From: CAYXRK01 sp964467615
Lineage (GTDB): Bacteria; Hydrogenedentota; Hydrogenedentia; Hydrogenedentales; GCA-2746185
Length of the DNA stretch: 15,275 bases
NCBI GenBank assembly: GCA_964467615.1
Contig: CAYXRK010000114.1
Span: 1 to 15,275 of the forward strand
Direction of reading: 5' to 3'
Shown here: positions 1 through 6,227 of the stretch, one piece after another
How the letters are laid out: each line of letters begins with the position of its first letter
How positions within the stretch are numbered: position 1 is the first letter of the stretch
Notes under the pieces: generated by a model
Database searches by the model: none
What the model saw: only the letters and a program-made list of their open reading frames with translations
What the model was told of the DNA's origin: nothing
Position numbers and translations under genes: made by a program

Positions 1-162
1 GTCGGCCGCGATCGCATTACCGTTCTGCCCGGTCCACCCGCGCTCTACCAGACGATCCTCGCTCGACCGGATCTCGCCAGCTACGACCTGTCGTCGCTAC
101 GTCTGGCGGTCACAGGCGCCGCCGTCATTCCCGTCGAGCTCATTCACCGCATGCGCCGCGAT
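1..162 (+). pseudogene. AMP-dependent acyl-CoA synthetase (FadD-like), internal fragment
   Basis: The first plus-strand frame is open at the left edge and reads as an internal piece of an ANL-superfamily acyl-CoA ligase. Recognisable segments are LPGPPALYQTIL and DLSSLRLAVTGAAVIPVELI, followed by RMRRD, which resemble the stretch upstream of the second adenylation motif in FadD3-type enzymes. Such enzymes activate a carboxylic acid with ATP and load it on CoA. Resemblance stops at about codon 54 (positions 160-162). The frame then runs to a stop at 301-303 with sequence that is only the antisense of the epimerase gene. Both ends are therefore missing: the N-terminus lies outside the window and the C-terminus is lost at a junction. 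The family call rests on a short fragment, so the substrate is unknown. It may be a real truncated gene or the product of a mis-joined assembly. Confidence 0.6.
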
Positions 163-426
163 CGGGTCCTTCACCGATCTGGGCACCGATGGCAACGCCG
201 CCTGGTGCAACACGAAATCGACGCCCTCCGCCGCACGCCGGCACGTTTCCAGATCGGTCACCGATCCCTCGATGATCGTCACGTCATCTTGTACATCGAG
301 TAAATTCTCGCGGCGGCCCGTCGAGAAATCGTCGAGCACCACCACCTCGTCTCCGCGCCAAAGAAGCGCGTCCACGAGGTGGCTGCCGATGAATCCCGCC
401 CCTCCGGTGACTAAAAATTTTGGCAC
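97..426 (-). CDS. NAD-dependent epimerase/dehydratase, C-terminally truncated
   Basis: This is the N-terminal Rossmann part of an extended short-chain dehydrogenase of the UDP-glucose 4-epimerase/dehydratase group. Residues 7-18 hold the dinucleotide-binding TGGAGFIGSHLV. The adenine-binding acidic pair follows in VVVLDDFSTG, and the HQAALPSVPRSVKDP segment comes later. The frame begins with GTG at 424-426; no good Shine-Dalgarno is visible. After about residue 95 (DPIAAHAVN) the family resemblance ends, and the frame stops at 97-99 after 109 residues. Full-length members are about 310-350 residues, so the catalytic YxxxK and the substrate domain are absent. It lies 37 nt downstream of the CoA-transferase gene on the same strand and may share its transcript. 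As it stands the product cannot be active. The loss coincides with the junction to the acyl-CoA ligase fragment. Confidence 0.7.
   Translation of the reverse strand: MPKFLVTGGAGFIGSHLVDALLWRGDEVVVLDDFSTGRRENLLDVQDDVTIIEGSVTDLETCRRAAEGVDFVLHQAALPSVPRSVKDPIAAHAVNELDGNDGGACDRQT
142..162. other. Junction between two unrelated truncated genes
   Basis: These 21 bp read as IHRMRRD on + (acyl-CoA ligase) and as IAAHAVN on - (epimerase), and both readings still fit their families. To the left only the ligase frame makes sense, to the right only the epimerase frame. A short shared word therefore joins two genes that have each lost their remaining portion. This could be microhomology-mediated deletion or inversion in the genome, or an assembler joining contigs through a shared k-mer. 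Confidence 0.65.
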
Positions 427-463
427 TGTGTTACGCCCAATGCGCCGGTTTTAGAACCATGCC

Positions 464-1687
464 TCAGCTACGCGCGACGGGTGACTTGCCCGCGCCCACA
501 ATCCCGGCTTCCACCATCCTCGCGACGTCGTGCGGGGAAATTCCGAGGTCCTCGGCCAAGACCTCGCTCGTGTCGTTCCCCAGCAGCGGCGCTGCCTCGA
601 TGGCCACCTCGCTCGCGGACATTCTCGCCGGCCAGCCCAGCACTTGCACCGGGCCGAGTTCGGGGTGCTCGACCGTGTGAATAAAGCCGCGTTCGACAAG
701 CTGCGGATGTGTAAACAGATCGCGCGTGTCGAATATCGCGCTGCACGGAACGCCCGCGTCGCCGAGTATTTTCATCGCGTCGAATTTTCCGTGCTGCCCG
801 GTCCACGCGCATAGTTCTTCGCGCAACGCGGCCTCGTTCGCGCGGCGCCCTTCCGCGTCTTTGAAGCGCTCGTCTATGGCCAACTCAGGCCGGCCCATCG
901 CCTCGCACATCACTTCCCACATGCGCGGCGTCAGCGCCATGATATAGATGTAGTCGTTTGGCCCGCCGCCCCTACACGGAAAAATATTCAATATCGGGTT
1001 GACGCCGTTGCCGCGCCGCTCGGCGGCCTGAGTTCCCCATTTCGATCCCATCGCGATCATCGTCCGCATGAAATACGTGACGGCTTCCTGCATCGAAATT
1101 TCGATGAGCTGTCCTTCGCCGGTCCGCAGCTTTTGGACGTACGCTGCCGTGATGGCGAGCGCCGTCTGTACTCCCGTCCCCACGTCGCCGATGGTCGGGC
1201 CGCAGCGCATCGGCGGGCCGTCCGGCTCGCCCGTGATGGACAATGCGCCCGCCGCGGCTTGCCCGACGATGTCGAAAGATTTGTACCCCGCGTAGGGCCC
1301 GCCGGCCCCGAATCCCTTGATGCGTGCGTAGATGATCCCAGGGTTCAGCTTTTTCATCACGTCGTAACCGAGATTCAGCTTTTCGATCACACCGGGCCCG
1401 TAGTTCTCGATGAACACGTCGTACTTCGGCGCCATTTTGAGCAACAACTCGCGGCCTTCCGGCTTGCGAAGATCGATGGCGACGCTTCGCTTGTTCGAGT
1501 TCCAGTTCACGAAGTACTCGGAATCCTGCCAGAGCCCGCCCATCATCAGGCTGCGGCCCGGATCGCCGCCCTCGGGCGATTCAATTTTGACAACATCCGC
1601 ACCCATCCACGCGAGCGCCTGCGTGCACGAGGTGCCGGCCTCGTACTGCGTCATGTCCAGAATCCGCATACCGGTAAGCGCGGGCAT
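464..1687 (-). CDS. CaiB/BaiF (class III) CoA-transferase family protein
   Basis: The 407-residue product matches the usual length of formyl-CoA:oxalate or carnitinyl CoA-transferases, which move CoA between carboxylic acids through aspartyl-CoA anhydride intermediates. Seen in the sequence: the N-terminal LTGMRILDMTQYEAGTSC, then MGADVVKIESPEGGDPGR. Next comes NSNKRSVAIDLRKPEGRELL, which is typical of the family, and D168 in GPTIGDVGTGVQ, at the place of the catalytic Asp169 of formyl-CoA transferase. The C-terminal half retains the LGDAGVPCSAI segment (about 308-318). The ATG at 1685-1687 is preceded by AGAGGA (1695-1700) with 7 nt spacing, which supports the start. The gene sits between cysE and the truncated epimerase on the same strand. 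The real CoA donor and acceptor cannot be told from sequence. The nearby acyl-CoA ligase fragment would suit fatty or aromatic acid metabolism, but it lies across a suspect junction. Confidence 0.92.
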   Translation of the reverse strand: MPALTGMRILDMTQYEAGTSCTQALAWMGADVVKIESPEGGDPGRSLMMGGLWQDSEYFVNWNSNKRSVAIDLRKPEGRELLLKMAPKYDVFIENYGPGVIEKLNLGYDVMKKLNPGIIYARIKGFGAGGPYAGYKSFDIVGQAAAGALSITGEPDGPPMRCGPTIGDVGTGVQTALAITAAYVQKLRTGEGQLIEISMQEAVTYFMRTMIAMGSKWGTQAAERRGNGVNPILNIFPCRGGGPNDYIYIMALTPRMWEVMCEAMGRPELAIDERFKDAEGRRANEAALREELCAWTGQHGKFDAMKILGDAGVPCSAIFDTRDLFTHPQLVERGFIHTVEHPELGPVQVLGWPARMSASEVAIEAAPLLGNDTSEVLAEDLGISPHDVARMVEAGIVGAGKSPVARS

Positions 1688-1809
1688 TCACGATTCCTCT
1701 ACGGCTGTCTCAAGGATACAAAACGGGCGCATGGTTATAGGCCGTGGTGAGGGCCGCGATCAACACGCCGTTCGCGGTGAATCGAACCAAACCGAACGGA
1801 AGTCTTAGG

Positions 1810-2610
1810 TTAAATACCCCCGCCGGCCGACAACGTGTGGTCCATCTCAAGCGCGGGAACTTCGTGCAGCGTGCCCTCGATAATCTTGGCCGGAACGCCG
1901 ACAGCCGTCTTGTGCGCCGGCACGTCGATCAGCACCACCGCGCCGCTGCCGATTTTCGCGCCGTCACCCACGCGTACGTTGCCAAGTATTTTCGCGCCCG
2001 CCGAAATCAAGACGCCGTTGCCGATCTTCGGATGCCGGTCGCCCTTCGTCTTTCCCGTGCCGCCAAGCGTCACTTCGTGCAGCATCGAAACGTTGTCGCC
2101 GACGACCGCCGTCTCGCCGATGACCACGCAGGTCGCGTGGTCGATCAATATCCCTTTGCCGATCCGCGCGGCGGGATGAATATCGACGCCGAACGCTTCC
2201 GACATCCGGCTCTGCAGGAAACGGGCGAGAGACTTGCGGCCCTGTTCCCAAAAGTAGTGCGCCGCCCGGTAGGACTGCAACGCGTGATAGCCCTTGTAGA
2301 ACAGCAGGATGTTATGAAAGCCGTCGCAGGCCGGATCGCGTTGGCACACGGCCCCGATGTCTTCTCGCATGGCATCGCCGATGGCCGGATCGTTTCGAAA
2401 CGCCTCTTTGATGAGGTCGCGCAGGCTGATCGCGCTGAGTGTCGTGCTTTCCAGTTTGGTCGCCAGCAGAAAACTGATCGCGTCCTCGAACGTTGAATTG
2501 TTCAGCACGACTTCATATAAAAAACTCGCCAGGACCGGTTCGCGTTGCGCCTCGCGGGCGGTCTCCTCGCGGATCGTCGTCCAAATCGGGTCTTCGGCTA
2601 TTGCGCGCAT
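1810..2610 (-). CDS. cysE: Serine O-acetyltransferase
   Basis: Acetylates L-serine with acetyl-CoA to O-acetylserine, the first step of cysteine synthesis from serine, in the cytoplasm. The 266-residue protein aligns with enterobacterial CysE without offset over the catalytic core. D143 and H158 (in IDHATCVVIGE) and H193 (in GGDRHPK-type context GDRHPKI) fall at the same numbers as the catalytic residues of the E. coli enzyme. The N-terminal helical SATase domain covers about 1-140. The left-handed beta-helix of hexapeptide repeats covers about 141-235. The protein ends in AGGGI; a C-terminal isoleucine is the residue that inserts into the CysK active site in the cysteine synthase complex, so complex formation is likely. 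It lies 76 nt downstream of ogt on the same strand. Its ATG (2608-2610) sits inside one arm of a 14-bp inverted repeat, described separately. Confidence 0.97.
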   Translation of the reverse strand: MRAIAEDPIWTTIREETAREAQREPVLASFLYEVVLNNSTFEDAISFLLATKLESTTLSAISLRDLIKEAFRNDPAIGDAMREDIGAVCQRDPACDGFHNILLFYKGYHALQSYRAAHYFWEQGRKSLARFLQSRMSEAFGVDIHPAARIGKGILIDHATCVVIGETAVVGDNVSMLHEVTLGGTGKTKGDRHPKIGNGVLISAGAKILGNVRVGDGAKIGSGAVVLIDVPAHKTAVGVPAKIIEGTLHEVPALEMDHTLSAGGGI

Positions 2611-2664
2611 GTCCGGTCCGGCCTTTCGTAAATGAAGGTCTACTTACTATACCGGACATGCGCG
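2604..2664 (-). promoter_or_regulatory. 14-bp perfect inverted repeat enclosing the cysE start codon
   Basis: Positions 2604-2617 and 2651-2664 are exact reverse complements (14 bp, 33-nt spacer). The cysE ATG (2608-2610) is within the first arm; the other arm carries a mirror-image decoy ATG (2657-2659 on -). A -10-like TATAGT lies at 2646-2651 on -, at the inner edge of the distal arm, with no convincing -35. In RNA started upstream of 2664 the arms would form a hairpin that buries the cysE start. In RNA started from the TATAGT box, one arm would be missing and the start would be free. Alternatively the arms are a DNA operator flanking the promoter. The repeat is seen directly; the mechanism is inferred. 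Confidence 0.6.
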
Positions 2665-2686
2665 GTCCGTTTCGCGCGCGGCGCTG

Positions 2687-3196
2687 CTATGTCAACGCAA
2701 GCTGCCCGTTTTTCGCGTGTTTTCGTTCGTGCGCAAGCAGCTTTTCCTTCACATCCAACCCGCCTCCGAAGCCCGTAAGGCTGCCGTTGCTGCCTATCAC
2801 GCGGTGACAAGGAACGACGATAGGCAGGGGGTTGGCCCCGTTGGCCGCGCCGACCGCGCGCGCGGCCTTAGGCCGCCCGATGGCCCTTGCCTGCTCGCCG
2901 TAGCTGCGCGTCTCGCCGTAGGGAATCCCTTGCAACGCCCGCCACGCCGCGAGTTGAAACGTCGTGCCCTGTGGCGACAGCGGTAAATCGAATTCCGTGC
3001 GCTCGCCCGCAAAATACTCCTTCAATTGCCCGCGCACATCCCCGAAAGCGCCGTCGTCTTGCACCCAATCGCCCTCGGGATCGCCCTTGCCTTTCCCCGA
3101 CTCGAAGAAAATTCGCCGCAACCCTTCCGCGCCGCGAACGAGCAGCAGCTTGCCGACAGGCGTCGCAATATGCGAATACTGAATTTTGTCGCTCAT
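2687..3196 (-). CDS. ogt: Methylated-DNA--protein-cysteine S-methyltransferase
   Basis: A suicide DNA-repair protein that moves the methyl group from O6-methylguanine (and O4-methylthymine) to its own cysteine. The 169 residues match Ogt/MGMT length. The active site is PCHRV with C130, preceded by the Asn hinge in NGANP (N119) and the DNA-binding RPKAARAVG (arginine finger about R113). GSNGSLTGFGGGLDVKEKLL closes the domain. The N-terminal ribonuclease-like domain covers about 1-75 and has no Ada zinc domain, which is instead in the upstream gene. The ATG lies 3 nt after the stop of the Ada-AlkA gene and has a perfect AGGAGG 7 nt upstream, so the two are one operon and probably translationally coupled. 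Together they form an alkylation-damage response unit. Confidence 0.96.
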   Translation of the reverse strand: MSDKIQYSHIATPVGKLLLVRGAEGLRRIFFESGKGKGDPEGDWVQDDGAFGDVRGQLKEYFAGERTEFDLPLSPQGTTFQLAAWRALQGIPYGETRSYGEQARAIGRPKAARAVGAANGANPLPIVVPCHRVIGSNGSLTGFGGGLDVKEKLLAHERKHAKNGQLALT

Positions 3197-3199
3197 CGA

Positions 3200-4648
3200 T
3201 CAACCTCCTGAGGAAAACGAAGTCCAAAGATGCATGGCCGCGTACGCGCGCCAGGGCCGCCATGCTTCGGCCCTCTGCAAAAGTTGTTTCTCCGTAACGC
3301 GAGTACCCGGCGATAGCATTTTTTGTAACGCCAAATCACCCGCGGGAAATGCGTCCGGTTCGTTCAATGCGCGCATCGCAATGTACTGCGTCGTCCATGC
3401 GCCGAACCCCGGAAGCTCCATGAGCGTCGCCGCCCACTGCTCCGGATCGGCCGGCGTCTCGAACCGAATTCGCCCCTCGCAGACTGCTCGCGCTAATGTG
3501 CGAATCGCGTTCGCGCGCGTTTCCGGCGCTCCGAGATTGTTCAACCGAGCACCGGCCAGTCGCTCCGGTGTCGGCGAAACATACGCCAACTCCTCGCCCT
3601 CCGCCCCCTCAATCCGTTGACCGTACCGCCGCGCCAACCGGCCCGACAGAGTCGTCGCCGCCTTCACCGTCACCTGTTGGCCGAGTATGGCGCGGACCGC
3701 CAACTCGAACCCGTCCCACGCCCCAGGTACGCGCAGGCCCGGGCGCTCCGCGACCACCGGGCGGAGCAGCGGGTCGCATCCAAGATGAGCGCCGATCGCC
3801 AGCGAATCGGCGCGAAGATCGAATACGCGCCGCACCCGCCGAACGATCTCGTGCGTGTGCTTGGCGAGCGTGACCGGAATCACTACCTTCAATTGATGGC
3901 CCTTGTCCGCGGGCCGGACGCGAATGATTCCCGTGGCGTCGTCCAGCCGGACCGTCCTCGCGTACTCTTCCGTCGTCACCCGTTCGACACCGGCAATGGC
4001 CCGGCCCGCGAGAAACCCGGCCACTTGGTCCCAATCGAACGGCGGGCGATACGAAAGACGCATGACAAGTCCGTCCCCGTTACTCATCGACGTACTCGCC
4101 CGGCGAATATCGCGCGGTGCTCGCGCGTAAGTTTTACGGAAGGCCGCATTAAACCGCCGAAGACTCGAGAAACCCGCCGCGAAGGCGATGTCCGTGATCG
4201 GCAACGTCGTTTGATCCAGCAATATCTTCGCGAGATGCACGCGCCTACTCTGCGCAACGGCCACCGGTCCCGCGCCTACATGTTCGACAAAAAGCCGCAG
4301 CAAATGCCGCGCGCCCACGCCGACGCGCGCCGCCAACTCATCGACGCCGCCTTCGTCCATCGCGCCCTCTTCGATGAGTTTCAGCGCACGCCCCACTGTC
4401 GCGCCCGTACCGTTCCATGCGGGCGTACCCGGCGACGCCTCGGGCCTGCATCGCAGGCAAGGCCGATAACCGGCTTGTTCAGCCGCGACGGCGGAAGGAT
4501 AGAAGGTCACGTTGGCGCGTTTCGGCGTGCGCGCCGGACAGACCGGGCGGCAATACACGCCGGTGGTTTTCACGCCGATGAAGAACCGCCCATCGTGGCG
4601 GGCGTCGCGCGCGCAGATGATCGCGTAGCATTGATCGTGGTCGAACAT
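3200..4648 (-). CDS. Ada/AraC regulator fused to AlkA DNA-3-methyladenine glycosylase
   Basis: A 482-residue fusion of sensor, transcription factor and base-excision glycosylase. Residues are numbered from the ATG at 4646-4648. The N-terminal Ada zinc domain has C33, C37, C64 and C67 in GVYCRPVCPA and PCLRCRPE, with the same spacing as Ada. The cysteine equivalent to Ada Cys38, which takes methyl from phosphotriesters, is C33. An AraC-type double helix-turn-helix follows (about 85-183, with DIAFAAGFSSLRRFNAAFRK). The AlkA N-terminal domain spans about 195-300, and the HhH-GPD fold about 305-475. The hairpin LPGFGAWTTQYIAMRAL and D438 in PAGDLALQKML stand at the place of the AlkA catalytic aspartate. 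Methylated C33 should activate transcription, probably of this operon. An upstream ATG at 4676-4678 adds ten poorly conserved residues but lies above the likely -10 box, so I prefer 4648. It heads an operon with ogt. Confidence 0.93.
   Translation of the reverse strand: MFDHDQCYAIICARDARHDGRFFIGVKTTGVYCRPVCPARTPKRANVTFYPSAVAAEQAGYRPCLRCRPEASPGTPAWNGTGATVGRALKLIEEGAMDEGGVDELAARVGVGARHLLRLFVEHVGAGPVAVAQSRRVHLAKILLDQTTLPITDIAFAAGFSSLRRFNAAFRKTYARAPRDIRRASTSMSNGDGLVMRLSYRPPFDWDQVAGFLAGRAIAGVERVTTEEYARTVRLDDATGIIRVRPADKGHQLKVVIPVTLAKHTHEIVRRVRRVFDLRADSLAIGAHLGCDPLLRPVVAERPGLRVPGAWDGFELAVRAILGQQVTVKAATTLSGRLARRYGQRIEGAEGEELAYVSPTPERLAGARLNNLGAPETRANAIRTLARAVCEGRIRFETPADPEQWAATLMELPGFGAWTTQYIAMRALNEPDAFPAGDLALQKMLSPGTRVTEKQLLQRAEAWRPWRAYAAMHLWTSFSSGG
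3204..3209 (-). promoter_or_regulatory. Strong Shine-Dalgarno of ogt at the gene junction
   Basis: AGGAGG on the minus strand, 7 nt before the ogt ATG (3194-3196). It lies inside the last codons of the upstream Ada-AlkA gene, whose stop is at 3200-3202. It fixes the ogt start and supports a bicistronic mRNA. Confidence 0.85.
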
Positions 4649-4654
4649 GCCGCG

Positions 4655-4660
4655 ATTATA
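4655..4660 (-). promoter_or_regulatory. Consensus -10 box of the Ada-AlkA gene, predicting a leaderless mRNA
   Basis: A perfect TATAAT on the minus strand, with six bases between it and the A of the preferred ATG (4648). A transcript starting at the usual distance would begin at or next to that ATG, with no leader. No good -35 is found at 16-18 bp spacing, as is usual for activator-dependent promoters such as those bound by Ada. A short dyad (AACAT at 4674-4678 and ATGTT at 4696-4700) lies upstream and could be part of an operator; that is speculative. Confidence 0.5.
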
Positions 4661-4707
4661 TACGCGCGCTCCAAACATACTCGCCGTTTTCGGACATGTT
4701 CATTTGC

Positions 4708-4828
4708 GAGCGCGGGAAAGCGCGCGCGCTCAGAATGACAAGGGGCGGAGACATCTCCCTCCGTCATTGCGAAGGAGCTCGCCTTTCTGTCCGCCACGGC
4801 GGACACGCCTATGCGGCAATCTCGACTT
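4708..4828. repeat. Intergenic repeat-like elements (GTCATTCTGAG / GTCATTGCGA type)
   Basis: Two short modules resemble dispersed intergenic repeats found in many bacterial genomes. On - at about 4708-4740 the strand reads TGTCATTCTGAGCGCGC and can pair GAGCGCG (4708-4714) with CGCGCTC (4725-4731). On + from 4763 it reads GTCATTGCGAAGGAGC and ends near GCGGCAATCTCG (about 4814-4825), with an internal perfect hairpin TGTCCGCC-AC-GGCGGACA at 4788-4805. No coding potential is evident. Only one copy of each is in the window, so repeat status rests on resemblance to known families rather than on copies seen here. Confidence 0.5.
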
Positions 4829-4884
4829 TTTCCACGGACTGCTAAGAGGGTGCGCTGGGTTGCGATGAAGATTCCGGGGTAGCA

Positions 4885-4905
4885 GCATGGGCTGGAAGCC
4901 CATGC
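4885..4905. repeat. Short hairpin GCATGGGCT-GGA-AGCCCATGC
   Basis: Nine-bp perfect arms (4885-4893 and 4897-4905) around a 3-nt loop, about 70 nt upstream of the preferred ispG start. No T-tract follows, so it is not a typical intrinsic terminator. It resembles REP-like palindromes scattered between genes in environmental genomes, and it could also lie in the ispG leader. Confidence 0.5.
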
Positions 4906-4974
4906 CACGATATTTTCGGCAACAGTTTCGGCGCGGATGGTATGATCCATCCAATCCAAATAATCAGGCGTGCG

Positions 4975-6222
4975 ATGACAACGATTGCGCAGAGACACGA
5001 GACGGTGGGCGTTCGAGTCGGCGGCGTTCACGTCGGCGGCGGCGCTCCAATAGTCGTCCAGTCGATGACCAACACCGACACGGCCGACGCCGCGGGTACG
5101 GCGAAGCAGATCATCGAGCTCGCCGAGGCCGGCTCCGAACTTGTCCGCATCACGGTCAACGTACACGAAGCGGCCCGGGCCGTACCCGAGGTCCGCCGCC
5201 GGGTGCGCGATGCTGGATGCGCAGTCCCGATCATCGGCGATTTCCACTACAACGGCCACGTGCTGCTGTCGAAGTATCCCGAATGCGCCGCCGCGTTGGA
5301 CAAATACCGCATCAATCCCGGCAATGTCGGCGCGGGGAAAAAGCGCGACGCACAGTTCACGACGATTTGCGAAATCGCCGCCGCTCACGGCAAACCCGTG
5401 CGCATCGGGGTCAACGCGGGATCGCTCAATCAAGAACTCGTGACGAACAAGATGCAAGAGAACACAGACCAGGACCAGGGAAAAGATTCGGACGACATCA
5501 TCAACGAATGCATGCTGATATCCGCGCTCGAATCGACCGAACTCGCGCTTCAGTCAGGTCTGCGCAAGGACCAAATCATCATCTCGTGCAAGATTTCACG
5601 GCCGATCCATCTCATTGCCATCTATCGCGAACTCGCCCGCCAAACCAATCAACCCCTGCATCTCGGTCTCACGGAGGCGGGCATGGGCACGCGCGGGCTC
5701 ATTTGGTCCGCCGCGCCGATGGGCGTGCTGCTGGCCGAGGGCATCGGCGACACGATCCGGGTATCGCTGACGCCCAAGCCCAACGCCGACCGCCGCGAGG
5801 AAGTCTACGCCGCGTGCGAACTCCTACAAGCGCTCGGCCTGCGGTCATTTGCTCCGTCCATCACCGCCTGCCCCGGATGCGGCCGCACCACCAGCACGAC
5901 GTTTCAGGAATTGGCCGGCGAAATCCAGGACTACGTTCGCATCAAAATGCCCGAGTGGAAGCGCGAATACGACGGAGTCGAGACGTTGACCCTCGCCGTC
6001 ATGGGGTGCATCGTCAACGGCCCCGGCGAATCCAAGGCCGCGAACATCGGCATAAGCCTTCCGGGTACCGGCGAAGCGCCGAGTTGCCCAGTGTATATCG
6101 ATGGCGAAAAACACGTAACGCTTCAAGGCCCACATCAAGAACTCGCCGCCGCGTTCCGCGAACTCATCGACGACTACGTCGCGACGAAATACCCTTCCAG
6201 ATCGGAACCAGCCTCAGTTTGA
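4975..6222 (+). CDS. ispG: 4-hydroxy-3-methylbut-2-en-1-yl diphosphate synthase
   Basis: The 4Fe-4S enzyme of the MEP pathway that reductively opens MEcPP to HMBPP. From the ATG at 4975 the protein is 415 residues, matching the longer alphaproteobacterial-type IspG rather than the 372-residue E. coli form. Visible motifs are the TIM-barrel opening VGVRVGGVHVGGGAPIVVQS, then GDFHYNG, KYRINPGNVG and LGLTEAGMG. The cluster ligands are C299 and C302 in ACPGCGRTTS, and C345 with E352 in MGCIVNGPGE. An in-frame ATG at 4942 adds eleven unconserved residues with codons (ATA, AGG) uncommon in this GC-rich window, so I prefer 4975, although neither start has a strong Shine-Dalgarno. A TATGAT at 4941-4946 could be a -10 box. 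The gene ends 5 nt from the stop of the convergent GGDEF/EAL gene, leaving no room for a terminator between them. Confidence 0.96.
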   Translation: MTTIAQRHETVGVRVGGVHVGGGAPIVVQSMTNTDTADAAGTAKQIIELAEAGSELVRITVNVHEAARAVPEVRRRVRDAGCAVPIIGDFHYNGHVLLSKYPECAAALDKYRINPGNVGAGKKRDAQFTTICEIAAAHGKPVRIGVNAGSLNQELVTNKMQENTDQDQGKDSDDIINECMLISALESTELALQSGLRKDQIIISCKISRPIHLIAIYRELARQTNQPLHLGLTEAGMGTRGLIWSAAPMGVLLAEGIGDTIRVSLTPKPNADRREEVYAACELLQALGLRSFAPSITACPGCGRTTSTTFQELAGEIQDYVRIKMPEWKREYDGVETLTLAVMGCIVNGPGESKAANIGISLPGTGEAPSCPVYIDGEKHVTLQGPHQELAAAFRELIDDYVATKYPSRSEPASV

Positions 6223-6227
6223 CCCGG

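Noticed and set aside
416..434. TTGGCAC-like sequence resembling a second sigma-54 site
   Set aside because: The -12 half (TTGC) is missing at the right spacing.
1688..1809. Gap between cysE and the CoA-transferase gene as a terminator or small gene
   Set aside because: No stem with a T-tract and no frame with a start signal; only the CoA-transferase Shine-Dalgarno at 1695-1700 is supported.
4570..5457. A 295-codon minus-strand frame spanning the 4679-4941 gap
   Set aside because: It runs antisense to ispG, through the repeats and into the Ada gene start. No family resemblance and no codon support.
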